A stretch of 64,000 nt of DNA from Brooklawnia propionicigenes (GCF_030297015.1 NZ_AP028056.1:1808939-1872938), one strand, 5' to 3'. Counted from the first letter of the stretch, positions 18,601-29,579 are shown. Translations and numbers: made by a program. The notes: a model not told the origin generated them from the letters alone.

Positions 18601-18913
18601 CCACGCCGGCCCACGCGCCGCCGATGATCTGCATCACAATCACGATCCACAGGGCAAGACGCTTGTGGTACAGCAGGCCGACAGTCAGCAGTCCGAGCCC
18701 GGTGAACGAGACGATCGATGGCGTCGCCGGGATATTGGCCGTCCAGAAGGCCATCTCGGCCCAGCTGAGACGCAGATGATTGGCGAAGACCCGGCGGCTC
18801 AGCCACATCAGCAAGGCGACCAGGGTCGCGATGGCGTAAACCCCCGTGATCGCGTTCGCCAACCGTTGGCTACGGGCGGGGCCTGCCGCAGTGTCGGCAG
18901 CCGGCGTGTTCAT
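15611..18913 (-). CDS. lysX: Bifunctional lysylphosphatidylglycerol synthetase/lysyl-tRNA ligase LysX
   Basis: LysX charges tRNA with lysine and transfers it to phosphatidylglycerol, lowering membrane negative charge and raising resistance to cationic peptides. The 1100-residue chain has about seven N-terminal membrane helices (residues 20-230) and a DUF2156/MprF-type transferase domain (about 270-590, with WRYGWVPAVLS-like and NFAFFRQVFAEAEDV segments). An OB fold and a class II LysRS core follow: FRNEGVDNTHNPEFT as motif 2 and GIGLDRLIMAITG as motif 3. Start 18913 (MNTPAADT) is chosen because ATGA overlaps the upstream stop by 4 bases. The length is near mycobacterial LysX (about 1170). Confidence 0.95.
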   Translation of the reverse strand: MNTPAADTAAGPARSQRLANAITGVYAIATLVALLMWLSRRVFANHLRLSWAEMAFWTANIPATPSIVSFTGLGLLTVGLLYHKRLALWIVIVMQIIGGAWAGVGIVMITAVSNEPEILARRDEVLPLLVVSVAIAVLTIPILVRLRPAFPARVPPGSWAAALGVLGGGLVLAIAATEALVLIWPGASGPAWQQTVTALMHAVGMTPPHSWNVHVAHLVPQIASLIMAIALVAATIIFLRSSRSDEQWNPDSALTARRMIARYGDSDSLSYFNTRGDKLLHFSPDGKAAVAYRVVAGVCLASSDPLGDPHSWPQAITTWQDEARRYGWVPAVLSCSEAGARSYNKVLGYGILQLGDEAILTTERFRLDSTAMTEVRRSVNRARRDGLTVRITHTADLEADELAAIGKAADEWREGDERGFSMALGRFGDPADGRTVVATVHDPAGTMVALQSFVPWGRRGLSLDLMRRSPDAPNGTNDFLVAELMSWCGDHGIEHVSLNFAFFRQVFAEAEDVAAPAYRKVNSQVLGLLDRFWQIQSLYRANSKYNPQWTPRYVALANPLTILQVAVACLIAEGFLRVPFMKSQQPDKLEFTTEQLAELEQIETPPPPETDLHSRGSDQTRQRLTHLAALEAAGRPGYPVGHRTSVWLSSLKPGAAGADGRPVAGRVRRIRDHGGVCFADLTDHGVNLQLLLDAQTLGRDQVHQFAQLVDSGDIIDATGKPGQSRNGTASLLVTGWTMLAKAVHPVPWQGLADPQTRARNRSLDLLINPSELDLLLARSRGIAAVRQTLLDEGFSEVETPILGTTNGGATARPFRTHINAYDTDLVLRIAPELPLKRLLVAGMGPIFEIGRNFRNEGVDNTHNPEFTVVEAYQPLADYVDMRLLTQRIIQNAAIAVHGSAMLPLRDANGSLKLTDVSGDWPVVPVSEAVSAKLGRQVSIHTDLDDLIEIARNLNIDLKEGLGPGAVLEEIYGVLVEKTTVFPTFYTDFPEESSPLTARHRSKPGLVERWDLVAGGMELGTAYSELADPLIQRSRLAEQSWLAAQGDPEAMEIDEDFLSALELGMPPTGGLGIGLDRLIMAITGSTIRQVLTFPFVKPVGR

Positions 18914-20085
18914 GCTGCCTGCCATGCGAAGTGGGGCTGGGTCTGGCCCAGCCACTTCAGCCCGGGCGCCAACCCGGCCGCCCACACCTGGGTCGTGTGA
19001 CCGCCGCTCTCCACGAGTTCGGTGGTCAGTGAGGTGGGCGGTTGGACGACGGAATTGAAGCTCTGCCATGCTTCGTAGGCCATCTGGTCATCCTTCGCGG
19101 CGTAGAACCACAGATCGACGTCGGGTGGATCGGTCTGGGCGAGAACGGTCAGGTCATAGGTGGTATCGCCATCTTCGCGCAGCTTGGGTCCTTCGAAACC
19201 GGCCACGAAGTATCCAGACATATTGATGCTTGAACCGAAGATGTCCGGGTGGCGCATGGTGAGCATGGACGAGCAGAAGCCGCCCGCGCTGTATCCGATG
19301 GTCGTCCAGCCGGCGCGATCGGAATCGGCTCGCAGGTTCGTCCGGATCCAGCCGACGACATCGCGAGTGACGAAGGTCTCCATGAGGATCGAGCCGTCGG
19401 AGGCGTCCACGCATTCGGTATCGACATTGTCCGGGAAGACGTCGGGAATCACCACGATGCTCTCGCGCAACTGACCCTGGGAACTCAATGACGTGATGAG
19501 CTCGTCGGGGTGCAGACCGTCGGCGACCGCATTGATCGAGCCGGGCAGTCCCGGGAACCCGATCAGCACCGGATAGAAGCGCTCCGGATGATCCAGATAC
19601 GACGGCGGCAGCCAGACCAACGCCGAGGAGGTATGCCCGCTGGCCGGGCCGGGGATCGACACCGTCAAGTACTGCCCTTCGGGCGCCGGATCGACCCAGC
19701 TCTGCTCCCCGAAGGCAGGATTGCTGCGCGGGTCGGCCTGCAGGTCGGTGGGAGTGCCGGTCTGCCACGCGATGGGGTCTTGGCTGGTCGGTGTCGGATC
19801 GCCGACGGTCTCGCTGTGGCTGAGATCGCCGACCCCACCCATGCTCGACCAGGTGGTGAACCAGCTGTTCTGCTGATTGAGTACGACGAAGGCCAGCATC
19901 AGCGACAAGGCGATGCTCACCAGCACCGCGATGGATTGCTGGCCGATCGCGTGATGCCGGCGGGGATGCCGATGAGTCGGCAACCAGACGAGCGTCCACC
20001 CCAAGGTGGCGAGCAGCAGCGCGACGATGATGATCAATATTGCCGGGGATGTCGGCTGGAGCCAGGTGGGCATGTCATCAAGCAT
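18910..20085 (-). CDS. Membrane-anchored alpha/beta-hydrolase (esterase family)
   Basis: The 391-residue protein has two N-terminal membrane helices (about residues 15-35 and 48-70) followed by an extracytoplasmic alpha/beta-hydrolase of the esterase D type. The nucleophile elbow is GYSAGGFCSS (near residue 260). An acidic residue in DPPDVDLWFYAAKDDQ and a late His in ESGGHTTQVW complete a plausible triad. Its stop overlaps the lysX start by 4 bases. Aminoacyl-lipid synthases and esterases that hydrolyse their products are paired in other bacteria (AlaPG synthase/hydrolase in Pseudomonas, and a similar pair in Corynebacterium). A role as lysyl-lipid hydrolase is thus a reasonable inference. 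Confidence 0.87.
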   Translation of the reverse strand: MLDDMPTWLQPTSPAILIIIVALLLATLGWTLVWLPTHRHPRRHHAIGQQSIAVLVSIALSLMLAFVVLNQQNSWFTTWSSMGGVGDLSHSETVGDPTPTSQDPIAWQTGTPTDLQADPRSNPAFGEQSWVDPAPEGQYLTVSIPGPASGHTSSALVWLPPSYLDHPERFYPVLIGFPGLPGSINAVADGLHPDELITSLSSQGQLRESIVVIPDVFPDNVDTECVDASDGSILMETFVTRDVVGWIRTNLRADSDRAGWTTIGYSAGGFCSSMLTMRHPDIFGSSINMSGYFVAGFEGPKLREDGDTTYDLTVLAQTDPPDVDLWFYAAKDDQMAYEAWQSFNSVVQPPTSLTTELVESGGHTTQVWAAGLAPGLKWLGQTQPHFAWQAA

Positions 20086-20155
20086 GCCCCGCGATTCGAA
20101 TTGCCGGCCCGACAGCGCGCCTATTTCGGCGGTTGCAGCCCACGATGTGCCCGGC

Positions 20156-22291
20156 TCAGATCCCCAGCCGGGCCTGTTCGGCCGCTATCAGCTGTCTTGC
20201 GAGCGCGTCGCGGCTGGGGTTGGTCGCGTCCGATGAGGCTGCGGCCAGTGCACTGTGCGCGGCGAAGTCGTCGAAGGCCCGCTGCTTGTCGACCAGCAGT
20301 GCGATGATGCGTTCGTCGATGCTGTCGGCGGCGCAGAGCCGGTGCACCTCGACCCGGTGGATCTGTCCCATGCGGTGGACGCGAGCGATGGCCTGTGCCT
20401 CGGTGCTCGGCTTCAACTGCGGTTCGCAGAGCACGACGACGGCGGCGGACTGAATGTTGAGGCCGATTCCTCCCACCTGTATCTGGGCCACCAGGACCTG
20501 AAGGTGGTCGGTCGAACTGAACTCGTCGAGGACCTCCTGGCGTCGTCGTGCCGGAACAGCCCCGGTGATCGGGCCTGCCGCCAGCGGCCCCAGCTCCCGG
20601 CAGACACGTTCGAGGACATCCAGGAAATACGAGAAGACGACCACCTTGCGGCCGTTGGCGCCTGCCTCGGCGCACAGATCCAGCAGGCGCTCCAGTTTCT
20701 CGGGCGATCTGCCACGAAACCCGGCCTGCCGCATCGCCATCCAGTTGCCTGCCTCAACAGCCGCGCGGTAGGCGTGCATCTCGTCGCTGCCCAGATGCAC
20801 CCAGTCGTCGGTGTCGATGCGTTCGGGCAGTTCCATCAGCACATCGGATTGGCTGCGACGCAGATAGACCGCCGCCACCGCGCGACGAAATGCTCTCGGC
20901 CCCAGCCGCAGGCGAGGGCGGTCCAGACTGCTGAGCAACTCGGGCTGGACGAGGCGAATCAGCTCGACGAACTCGTCCACCCGGTTCTCCATGGGCGTGC
21001 CGCTCAGCAAAGCCACATACGGGCTGGCCGATATCAGCCGCGCGCAGGCCTGCGTCCGTTTGGTGGCCGGGTTCTTGATGTAGTGCGCCTCATCGATGGT
21101 CACCATCGATGCCTGCACCGGGGGCCAGTCCAGCGACCGCAGGGTCTCGTAGGTGGTGATCAGCACCGAGCGGCTGCTGGACGCCCAGTCGTGGAGTACC
21201 TGGTCGCGCTGCTCGCCGTGTGCCAGATAGGGGGTGAGCAGGCTGTGCTGCAGGATCTCGCGCTGCCAGTTGATCGTCACCGACGCCGGGCATACCACGA
21301 CGAAATGGGTGGCGTCTTCGGCTGCTGCCAGATGAGTCATCGCAGCGATCACCTGGAAGGTCTTGCCCAAGCCCATCTCGTCGCCGATTATCACTCGGCG
21401 TTGAGCCAGGATGAAGCGAGCGCCGAAATCCTGGTAGGCGCGCAGCGATCCGCGCAGCAGCGAGAGATCAAGAGGCTGACGCTCGACCCGCGTGACGATG
21501 GCCGCCGCCAACCCGCCGGTCACCGCCGCCCCCGGAGCGCCGGCGCCGGTCAGCCGTTCCAGCTCTGCATAGAACTGCGCGGCATCTCGCTCGAACAGCT
21601 GCCAGGCCTGGGCGATGCTGATGCGCGAGGACGCGCTGATCTGTTCGAACGCCGCAGCAAGTCGCGTGCCGTCGCCGATCAGCTCGAGCAGGCGCCGACC
21701 TGCCGTAGTGGCAGCGAGTCTGCGCTGTGAGGAGCTGAACAGCCAACGTATCCGGCTGCGCGCCGGGGTGGTCTGCGCCAGCAGATCGGCGAGTTCGGGC
21801 TGCCGGTCGTCCTGCCAGCGTCCGACCGCGACAGCGGCCTCGCGCGAGTGCAGGGTCGTGGCCAAAGCGCAGACCAGCCTGCTGCTGAAGGGCGTGCGGG
21901 CAGCGGGATCCAGCATGACCGGCTGAGCAGCGACGGCGGCTTCCCAGACCGCCTGGGTCGCGGTTCGAATGGCCCGGATACGCGCGGTGCCCATCCCGGG
22001 CAGCCTGCGCAGCACGGCATCGGGGGTCCGCTGCACCTGTCCCACGGTGGTGATGCCGGCGGCGCGCAGCGGCGCGAGATAGAGGCTGGTGGCCGAGGTG
22101 ACCTCTCGCAGCGAATCGATGTCCATGCGATCGATCTGCTCGCGGGCCGCATCCTGCACGAGCCCGAGGTGGGCCTGTCGGGCGTCGCGCACCGCCTGCT
22201 CGGTGACGCCAAGCGCCCAGGCGAGTGTCTTGGTGAACTGGCCGGCACGCCGTGCCGCGTCCTGGGCTGCTGCGAAGTCAGGGCTGCCCAT
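20156..22291 (-). CDS. SNF2-family DEAD/DEAH helicase with N-terminal helix-hairpin-helix
   Basis: A DNA-dependent ATPase translocase of the SNF2/RapA-like group, 711 residues. Residues 70-110 form a helix-hairpin-helix DNA-binding motif (RRLPGMGTARIRAI). The helicase core holds motif I DEMGLGKT, motif II DEAH, motif III LLSGTPMEN, motif V VGGIGLNIQSA and motif VI ARVHRMGQ. The fusion to a helix-hairpin-helix is less common than plain SNF2 proteins and suggests binding to DNA junctions or damaged DNA. The start overlaps the end of the methyltransferase gene by 14 bases, implying coupling. No restriction or defence genes are adjacent. Confidence 0.9.
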   Translation of the reverse strand: MGSPDFAAAQDAARRAGQFTKTLAWALGVTEQAVRDARQAHLGLVQDAAREQIDRMDIDSLREVTSATSLYLAPLRAAGITTVGQVQRTPDAVLRRLPGMGTARIRAIRTATQAVWEAAVAAQPVMLDPAARTPFSSRLVCALATTLHSREAAVAVGRWQDDRQPELADLLAQTTPARSRIRWLFSSSQRRLAATTAGRRLLELIGDGTRLAAAFEQISASSRISIAQAWQLFERDAAQFYAELERLTGAGAPGAAVTGGLAAAIVTRVERQPLDLSLLRGSLRAYQDFGARFILAQRRVIIGDEMGLGKTFQVIAAMTHLAAAEDATHFVVVCPASVTINWQREILQHSLLTPYLAHGEQRDQVLHDWASSSRSVLITTYETLRSLDWPPVQASMVTIDEAHYIKNPATKRTQACARLISASPYVALLSGTPMENRVDEFVELIRLVQPELLSSLDRPRLRLGPRAFRRAVAAVYLRRSQSDVLMELPERIDTDDWVHLGSDEMHAYRAAVEAGNWMAMRQAGFRGRSPEKLERLLDLCAEAGANGRKVVVFSYFLDVLERVCRELGPLAAGPITGAVPARRRQEVLDEFSSTDHLQVLVAQIQVGGIGLNIQSAAVVVLCEPQLKPSTEAQAIARVHRMGQIHRVEVHRLCAADSIDERIIALLVDKQRAFDDFAAHSALAAASSDATNPSRDALARQLIAAEQARLGI

Positions 22292-23291
22292 GATCCTCCC
22301 GGCGCCGCAGGCTGCGGGTGAGCGTGAAGCCGGGATTCTGGGCCACCAGCGTGGTTGCTCCGATCAGTCTCGACAGATGTGCCTTCCACGGCAGGTGCGA
22401 GTTGAAGACGCACCAGAACTCGCCGCCGTCGGCCAGAGCCCGGGCCGCTTGCTCGAACAGTGCGATGGTCGGTGCGGAGTCCTTCGCGGCACCACGGTGA
22501 AAGGGCGGGTTGCAGACGATGACGTCCAGGTCCTGGTCGGCGAAATCGCCGAGATCGGCTGCCCAGTGGGTGCGCACGCCGGTTCCGGCCGCGGTGCGGC
22601 GCGTCGAATCGACAGCCGCCCAGCTGGTGTCGGTGGCGTCCACGTCGGAGTCGGGATGGGCACGTGCGATGAGGGTGGCCAGCAGCCCCGAACCGCAGCC
22701 CAGGTCGAGGTAGCGATCGGCGTCGGCGACCCGATCGAGGTGGTCGATGAGCAGCCGGGTGCCGTCGTCCACGCGGCCCGCGGCGAAGGTGGCGCCATGC
22801 CACCACATCTCGAGCTGCTCGCCACCGACGGTGATGGTCTTGTGGCGTGGCCACACCGGGTCGCCATGCCGCGGCCCGGACGCCCTCAGGGCTCGCGATT
22901 TCTGTTGCCCGAGGCTCGCCGATACCGAGGTGAAATGGCCTGCCAGCGTGCTGTTCATGGAGCGGTTCAGGTGCTTCTCGCGGCCGCCGGCGATCACCTG
23001 AACATCATCAGCGGCATGGCTCGCGATCAGCTCGCTGTATTCGTCCAGGGCACCCAGGGCGCGGGGCAGCCGCATCCAGACCAGGTCGACGCCGTCGAGA
23101 GTGGTCGCGTCGAGCCGGTCGATCAGCACGTCGTCGCGCACCAGTGCCGCATCGCGGATGTCGTCGCACCACGCGCTGACCCGATCCGCGCGCAGCAGCG
23201 CCTCATCGACCAGTCCCGGCGCGTCGACGATCAGCAGATGGCGGGCAGCGGCCGGTGAATTGGCCACGATGATGCGGTCGACGGGGTCCAT
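22278..23291 (-). CDS. RsmC/RlmG-type rRNA guanine-N2 methyltransferase
   Basis: The 337-residue protein has a degenerate N-terminal methyltransferase-like half. The C-terminal class I domain carries the SAM-binding motif LDLGCGSGLLATLIA (near residue 195) and the N2-guanine catalytic motif NPPFHRGA. This two-domain plan is that of RsmC and RlmG, which methylate 16S or 23S rRNA guanines. Start 23291 (MDPVDRIIVAN) is chosen because the longer frame would run through the divergent PDRP start region. Only 25 bases separate the two divergent starts. The exact target nucleotide is not known. Confidence 0.85.
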   Translation of the reverse strand: MDPVDRIIVANSPAAARHLLIVDAPGLVDEALLRADRVSAWCDDIRDAALVRDDVLIDRLDATTLDGVDLVWMRLPRALGALDEYSELIASHAADDVQVIAGGREKHLNRSMNSTLAGHFTSVSASLGQQKSRALRASGPRHGDPVWPRHKTITVGGEQLEMWWHGATFAAGRVDDGTRLLIDHLDRVADADRYLDLGCGSGLLATLIARAHPDSDVDATDTSWAAVDSTRRTAAGTGVRTHWAADLGDFADQDLDVIVCNPPFHRGAAKDSAPTIALFEQAARALADGGEFWCVFNSHLPWKAHLSRLIGATTLVAQNPGFTLTRSLRRREDHGQP

Positions 23292-23298
23292 GTGTCCG

Positions 23299-23304
23299 TA
23301 CGAT
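23299..23304 (+). promoter_or_regulatory. -10-like hexamer for PDRP gene
   Basis: TACGAT lies 13 bases before the PDRP ATG. A start site about 7 bases downstream would leave a leader of only a few bases, so the mRNA may be leaderless or nearly so. The 25-base divergent gap leaves room for little else. Confidence 0.4.
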
Positions 23305-23316
23305 AACCTGTCGGCC

Positions 23317-24213
23317 ATGCTGGCCAACCACCGTTTGAGCATCCACGTCATCGCCGACAGTTCGGGTGAGACCGCAGCACGTCTGGCCCGAGCGGCCCAG
23401 GCGCAATTCCCGCAGACCCAGTTCTCCATCGTCCGCCACCCCAGAGTGAAGGACGCCGACGCCCTGCTGGGAGTCTTCGACCGCATCACCGCGGCGCGCG
23501 CTGCCGAGCCGGACTGCCGCGTGGTCATCCTGTTCACCCTGGTGAAGCGGGAGATGGCCGAGATGGTCAGGCGCTACTGCGACGACAAGCAGATCGAATG
23601 CGCAGATCTGCTGGGCGACACCCTGCGGGCAATCGGCCAGACCACCGGGTCGGCGGCCGACGAGGTCGTGATGCGTCCGGTTGCGGTCGAGGCCGACTAT
23701 TTCGACCGGATCAGTGCGATGGAATTCGCGGTCCGCAATGACGACGGGGTGATGCCCGAGACTCTCCGGGAGTGCGATATCTGCCTGGTGGGCGCCTCTC
23801 GCTCCGGTAAGACCCCGCTGTCGCTCTACCTGGGATACGTGGGGTACAAGACCGTCAATGTGCCGCTGGTGCCGGGCATCAAGCCGCCGGACGAGCTCTT
23901 CCAGATCGAGCGCTGGCGTATCGTCGGGCTGACGATCGATGCCGAACGACTGCTTCAGATCCGTTCGCGGCGGGTGAAATCGCTGGGCGGGTATGGCACC
24001 AAGGACGGCGGCTATGCCGATCTGGCGAAGATCTATGACGAGCTCGACGAGGTCGGCCGCATCCAGCGCCAACTCGGCTGCCCGGTGATCGACACCACCG
24101 GGCTGGCCTTGGAGGAGGCCGCGGCCAGGGTCACCGACATCGTCGAGGGACGCGCCCGCAAGGCCGGGACACATCTTCGGCGTCTGCCCGGGAGTCTGCG
24201 GCTGAAGCCGTAG
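23317..24213 (+). CDS. Pyruvate, phosphate dikinase regulatory protein (PDRP/PpsR, DUF299)
   Basis: Bifunctional enzyme that switches PPDK off by ADP-dependent phosphorylation of a threonine and on again by phosphate-dependent dephosphorylation. The 298-residue protein opens LSIHVIADSSGETAARLA, contains HPRVKDADALLGVF, and has the P-loop-like GASRSGKTPLSLYLG (about residue 160) and NVPLVPGIKPPDELF motifs, all typical of DUF299. Start 23317 (MLANHRLS) is favoured by homology to the family N-terminus and the TACGAT -10 just upstream. ppdK, its predicted target, follows 170 bases downstream on the same strand with its own leader region. Confidence 0.95.
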   Translation: MLANHRLSIHVIADSSGETAARLARAAQAQFPQTQFSIVRHPRVKDADALLGVFDRITAARAAEPDCRVVILFTLVKREMAEMVRRYCDDKQIECADLLGDTLRAIGQTTGSAADEVVMRPVAVEADYFDRISAMEFAVRNDDGVMPETLRECDICLVGASRSGKTPLSLYLGYVGYKTVNVPLVPGIKPPDELFQIERWRIVGLTIDAERLLQIRSRRVKSLGGYGTKDGGYADLAKIYDELDEVGRIQRQLGCPVIDTTGLALEEAAARVTDIVEGRARKAGTHLRRLPGSLRLKP

Positions 24214-24301
24214 CGTCGCAGCCGGGCGATAAACGTTCAATTCAAGAAAAATGGCGGCTGGTTTCCACTTGTCTGTCCGAGAAGGCAGAATAAAGAGGTG
24301 C

Positions 24302-24322
24302 GAGCACCAATGATCGGTGCTC
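24302..24322 (+). promoter_or_regulatory. Inverted repeat upstream of ppdK
   Basis: GAGCACC (24302-24308) and GGTGCTC (24316-24322) are separated by 7 bases, in the relatively AT-rich 170-base leader between PDRP and ppdK, about 60 bases before the ppdK start. It could be an operator or an RNA hairpin. TTGTCT at 24269-24274 with an A/T-rich stretch at 24286-24294 is a weak promoter candidate. Confidence 0.4.
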
Positions 24323-24383
24323 CATCGCGTGTCATGGACCCCCCGTCCCCGCACGATTTTGCTAGTCAAAGGAGATTTCAGCA

Positions 24384-27029
<2,646 letters not shown>

Positions 27030-27060
27030 CTGATCGCTGGGATCTGAACTGATCTGAATG

Positions 27061-27102
27061 GGCGAGTGGCCCGGTCTCCTTCGGGGGACCGGGCCACTCG
27101 CC
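27061..27102 (+). terminator. Terminator hairpin after ppdK
   Basis: Perfect 16-base arms (27061-27076, GGCGAGTGGCCCGGTC, and 27087-27102) have a TTCG-containing loop and are followed by TTGTG. It stands 31 bases after the ppdK stop, between convergent genes. Confidence 0.92.
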
Positions 27103-27176
27103 TTGTGTGGAGCTTGGTTTGGCGCGTTTTCTTGGGGTGATGGTGCTCCGGGTCGGGGTCAGGAGTGCAGCAGGAC

Positions 27177-28238
27177 TCAGGCGGATTCGGCGGGGCTGCC
27201 GTAGACGTCGGGGCGCAGGCTGGCGGCCAGGTAACGGGCTGCATCCGCATAGTGCGGGCCTGCGTTGTACAAGAAGTACTGCTGCGGCAGGTAGACGATC
27301 TTGCCGTTGCGGACCGCGTCCACCGCCTGCCAGGCCGGATTGGATGCGAACTGTTGCTCCAGGCTGGCCTTGGCCTCGTCGTTGCTGTTGAACATGCTGG
27401 TGACCAGCACGTAGTCGGGCTGAGCCTGCACGATCGCTTCGATGTCCAAGGTAGTGGTCTCGGAGCCGGGATTGTCGGGTGTCATCGCCGAAGCGATGTT
27501 GGTGATGCCGAGCATGGAGGTCATCTGCCCGGCGATCGAGTTGTCGAGCTTGACCGTGAGCCCCTGCGCGGTGGCGAACAAGATGACCACGGAGAGGTCG
27601 TCGTCGCTCGGCCACTGATCGACGATTGCCTGCGTCTCAGCGGTGATCTTCTCGATGCGCTGGGACGCCCGGTCGCTGGTGCCGGCCAGAGCACCGAAGA
27701 CCTGGTAGGCGGCAGTCAGATCGTCGAGGTTCTTGACCGAGGTGGTGAAGGTCGGAATGCCCATCTGCTGCATCTGGGAGTCGAGGGCGGTCTGCGCGCC
27801 CGCCTGGGTGATGACCAGGTCGGGGTTGAGGCCGACCAGGGCCTCGCTGTCGATGGTGCGTGGCAGGCCCAATTGGGGCAGCGCGCGCATCTCGTCGGCG
27901 CGGTCTTCGGTGAGCCGGATGTTCTCGGTGAGGTTCGGCCCGGCAATGGCCGTGCCGCCCGCGTCATAGAAGATGTTGAGCGGGGTGCCCGAGACGACGG
28001 CGATCCGCTGCGGCTGCTGCTCGAAGGTCTGCGTGTGCCCGGTGAAGTCGGTGACGGTCATCGGAAAGCTGGTGCCCGAGACACTGGCCGGAGTGGCGGT
28101 CGCCGTGCCGGCCGGCTGACTGCCGTTCGAGACCGATCCCGAGGAGGTCGGGGCTGCGGCTCCGCAGCCGACTGTCAGCGTCAATGCGGCGAGTGCGCCC
28201 AGAACTCGAAAGGCCCAGGAATACGTCCGGTTCTTCAA
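27177..28238 (-). CDS. Iron/heme-type ABC transporter substrate-binding lipoprotein
   Basis: The 353-residue lipoprotein has a signal peptide with lipobox LTVGC (Cys about 25), a short Ser/Thr/Gly linker and a class III (TroA/FepB-like) periplasmic-binding fold. Supporting segments are QPQRIAVVSGTPLNIFYDAG, LVGLNPDLVITQAG and AVDAVRNGKIVYLPQQYFLYN. Such proteins bind siderophores, heme or cobalamin and deliver them to a FecCD-type permease. The matching permease and ATPase lie at 30389-32259 on the same strand, but dxr and a lipoprotein gene intervene. The start is TTG. The ligand is not decidable; iron-siderophore or heme is most likely. Confidence 0.88.
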   Translation of the reverse strand: MKNRTYSWAFRVLGALAALTLTVGCGAAAPTSSGSVSNGSQPAGTATATPASVSGTSFPMTVTDFTGHTQTFEQQPQRIAVVSGTPLNIFYDAGGTAIAGPNLTENIRLTEDRADEMRALPQLGLPRTIDSEALVGLNPDLVITQAGAQTALDSQMQQMGIPTFTTSVKNLDDLTAAYQVFGALAGTSDRASQRIEKITAETQAIVDQWPSDDDLSVVILFATAQGLTVKLDNSIAGQMTSMLGITNIASAMTPDNPGSETTTLDIEAIVQAQPDYVLVTSMFNSNDEAKASLEQQFASNPAWQAVDAVRNGKIVYLPQQYFLYNAGPHYADAARYLAASLRPDVYGSPAESA

Positions 28239-28320
28239 GGTAGCTCTTTCCGGAACAGAGTCAGCCCGGGCCGGCCCTGCCCCTTGACCATCGGGAATGA
28301 TGCGCGATCACGGTAACACT

Positions 28321-28345
28321 CCGGGGTCCCCAGCGGATCCCCGGG
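28321..28345 (-). terminator. Possible terminator after dxr
   Basis: CCGGGGTCC and GGATCCCCGG form an imperfect hairpin with one bulge between the dxr stop and the binding-protein gene. Weaker than the other hairpins in the window. Confidence 0.4.
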
Positions 28346-28375
28346 GTCGTTCGCTCGGCGAGCGCCCAGGGGCGA

Positions 28376-29536
28376 CTACCGCGAGGCGATGAGTTCGGCG
28401 GCGGTCTCGCGGGCCCAGGCGTCGGCGGCCAGCACACCGGGGACGGACAGTTCGCCGAAGTCGGGGCCGTCGGGGCCCAGTAGCCGGTCGACGCAGGCGG
28501 TGATGACGTCCACGATGCCGGTGAATGCCAGCTTGCCGGCGCAGAAGGCGTCGACGCAGACCTCGTTGGCGCCGTTGTACACGGCCGGCGCGACACCACC
28601 GGCGTTGCCGACCCGGCGGGCCAGTTCGACTGCGGGGAAAGCCTCGTCGTCCAGCGGCTCGAACGTCCAGGCGGACGCCTTCGTCCAGTCGAAAGCGGGC
28701 GCGGCGTCCGGCACCCGGTCGGGCCAGGTCAGCCCGAGCGCGATCGGCAACCGCATATCGGGTGGCGAGCACTGCGCGATCGTCGAGCCGTCGACGTACT
28801 CGACCATTGAATGCACCATCGACTGCGGGTGGACGACCACCTGAATCGCGTCCAGCGGCACGTCGTACAACAATCCCGCCTCCAGCAACTCCAAACCCTT
28901 GTTGACGAGCGTGGACGAATTGATCGTGATCACCCGGCCCATCGCCCAGGTCGGGTGCGCCATCGCCTCATCGGGGGTGACGCCGCTCAGCTCCGCGCGG
29001 CTGCGTCCACGAAACGGCCCGCCGGAAGCGGTGAGGATGAGCCGGCGCACCTCGGACTTGCGTCCGGCGCGTAACGCCTGCGCGAAGGCCGAATGCTCCG
29101 AATCGACCGCCACGATCTGGCCCGGCGCGGCCGCCTCGGTCACCAACCGGCCGCCGATGACCAACGACTCCTTGTTCGCCAGCGCCAGCGTGATGCCTGC
29201 CGCGAGCGTCGCCAGGGTGGGTTCGAGGCCGGCCGCGCCGGTGATCGCATTGAGCACCACGTCGGCCCTGTCGTAGGCGGCCAACCGGGTGGACGCATCC
29301 GCGCCCTCCCAGACCTGAATGCCTGGTAGCCGCTCGCGCAATTCCGCCGCTGCCGTCGTGGAAGCGACCGCGACGACCTCGGGCCGCAAGAGTCTCGCCT
29401 GCTCGACCAGCAAGCCGAGCGAGGTTCCTCCGGCGGACAGGCCGACCACGTTGAACTGCTCCGGCCTGGCCGAGATGACGTCGATGGCCTGGGTTCCGAT
29501 CGATCCGGTACTGCCGAGAATCACCACATTGCGCAC
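28376..29536 (-). CDS. dxr: 1-deoxy-D-xylulose 5-phosphate reductoisomerase
   Basis: Second enzyme of the MEP isoprenoid pathway: converts DXP to MEP with NADPH and a divalent metal. The 386-residue protein has the NADPH-binding GSTGSIGTQAIDVI (residues 7-20), LANKESLVIGG, a DSEHSAFAQAL metal-site segment, and HPQSMVHSMVEYVDGS near residue 235. The family's SSTLVNKGLE is also present. The start is GTG at 29536. In many actinobacteria dxr sits with rseP and ispG; here it is flanked by iron-transport-like genes on the same strand, an unusual place. Length and motifs are intact. Confidence 0.97.
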   Translation of the reverse strand: MRNVVILGSTGSIGTQAIDVISARPEQFNVVGLSAGGTSLGLLVEQARLLRPEVVAVASTTAAAELRERLPGIQVWEGADASTRLAAYDRADVVLNAITGAAGLEPTLATLAAGITLALANKESLVIGGRLVTEAAAPGQIVAVDSEHSAFAQALRAGRKSEVRRLILTASGGPFRGRSRAELSGVTPDEAMAHPTWAMGRVITINSSTLVNKGLELLEAGLLYDVPLDAIQVVVHPQSMVHSMVEYVDGSTIAQCSPPDMRLPIALGLTWPDRVPDAAPAFDWTKASAWTFEPLDDEAFPAVELARRVGNAGGVAPAVYNGANEVCVDAFCAGKLAFTGIVDVITACVDRLLGPDGPDFGELSVPGVLAADAWARETAAELIASR

Positions 29537-29579
29537 GGGCTCAGTCTAGGGCCCGGGCCATCCGGGCCTGTGGGCCGAC

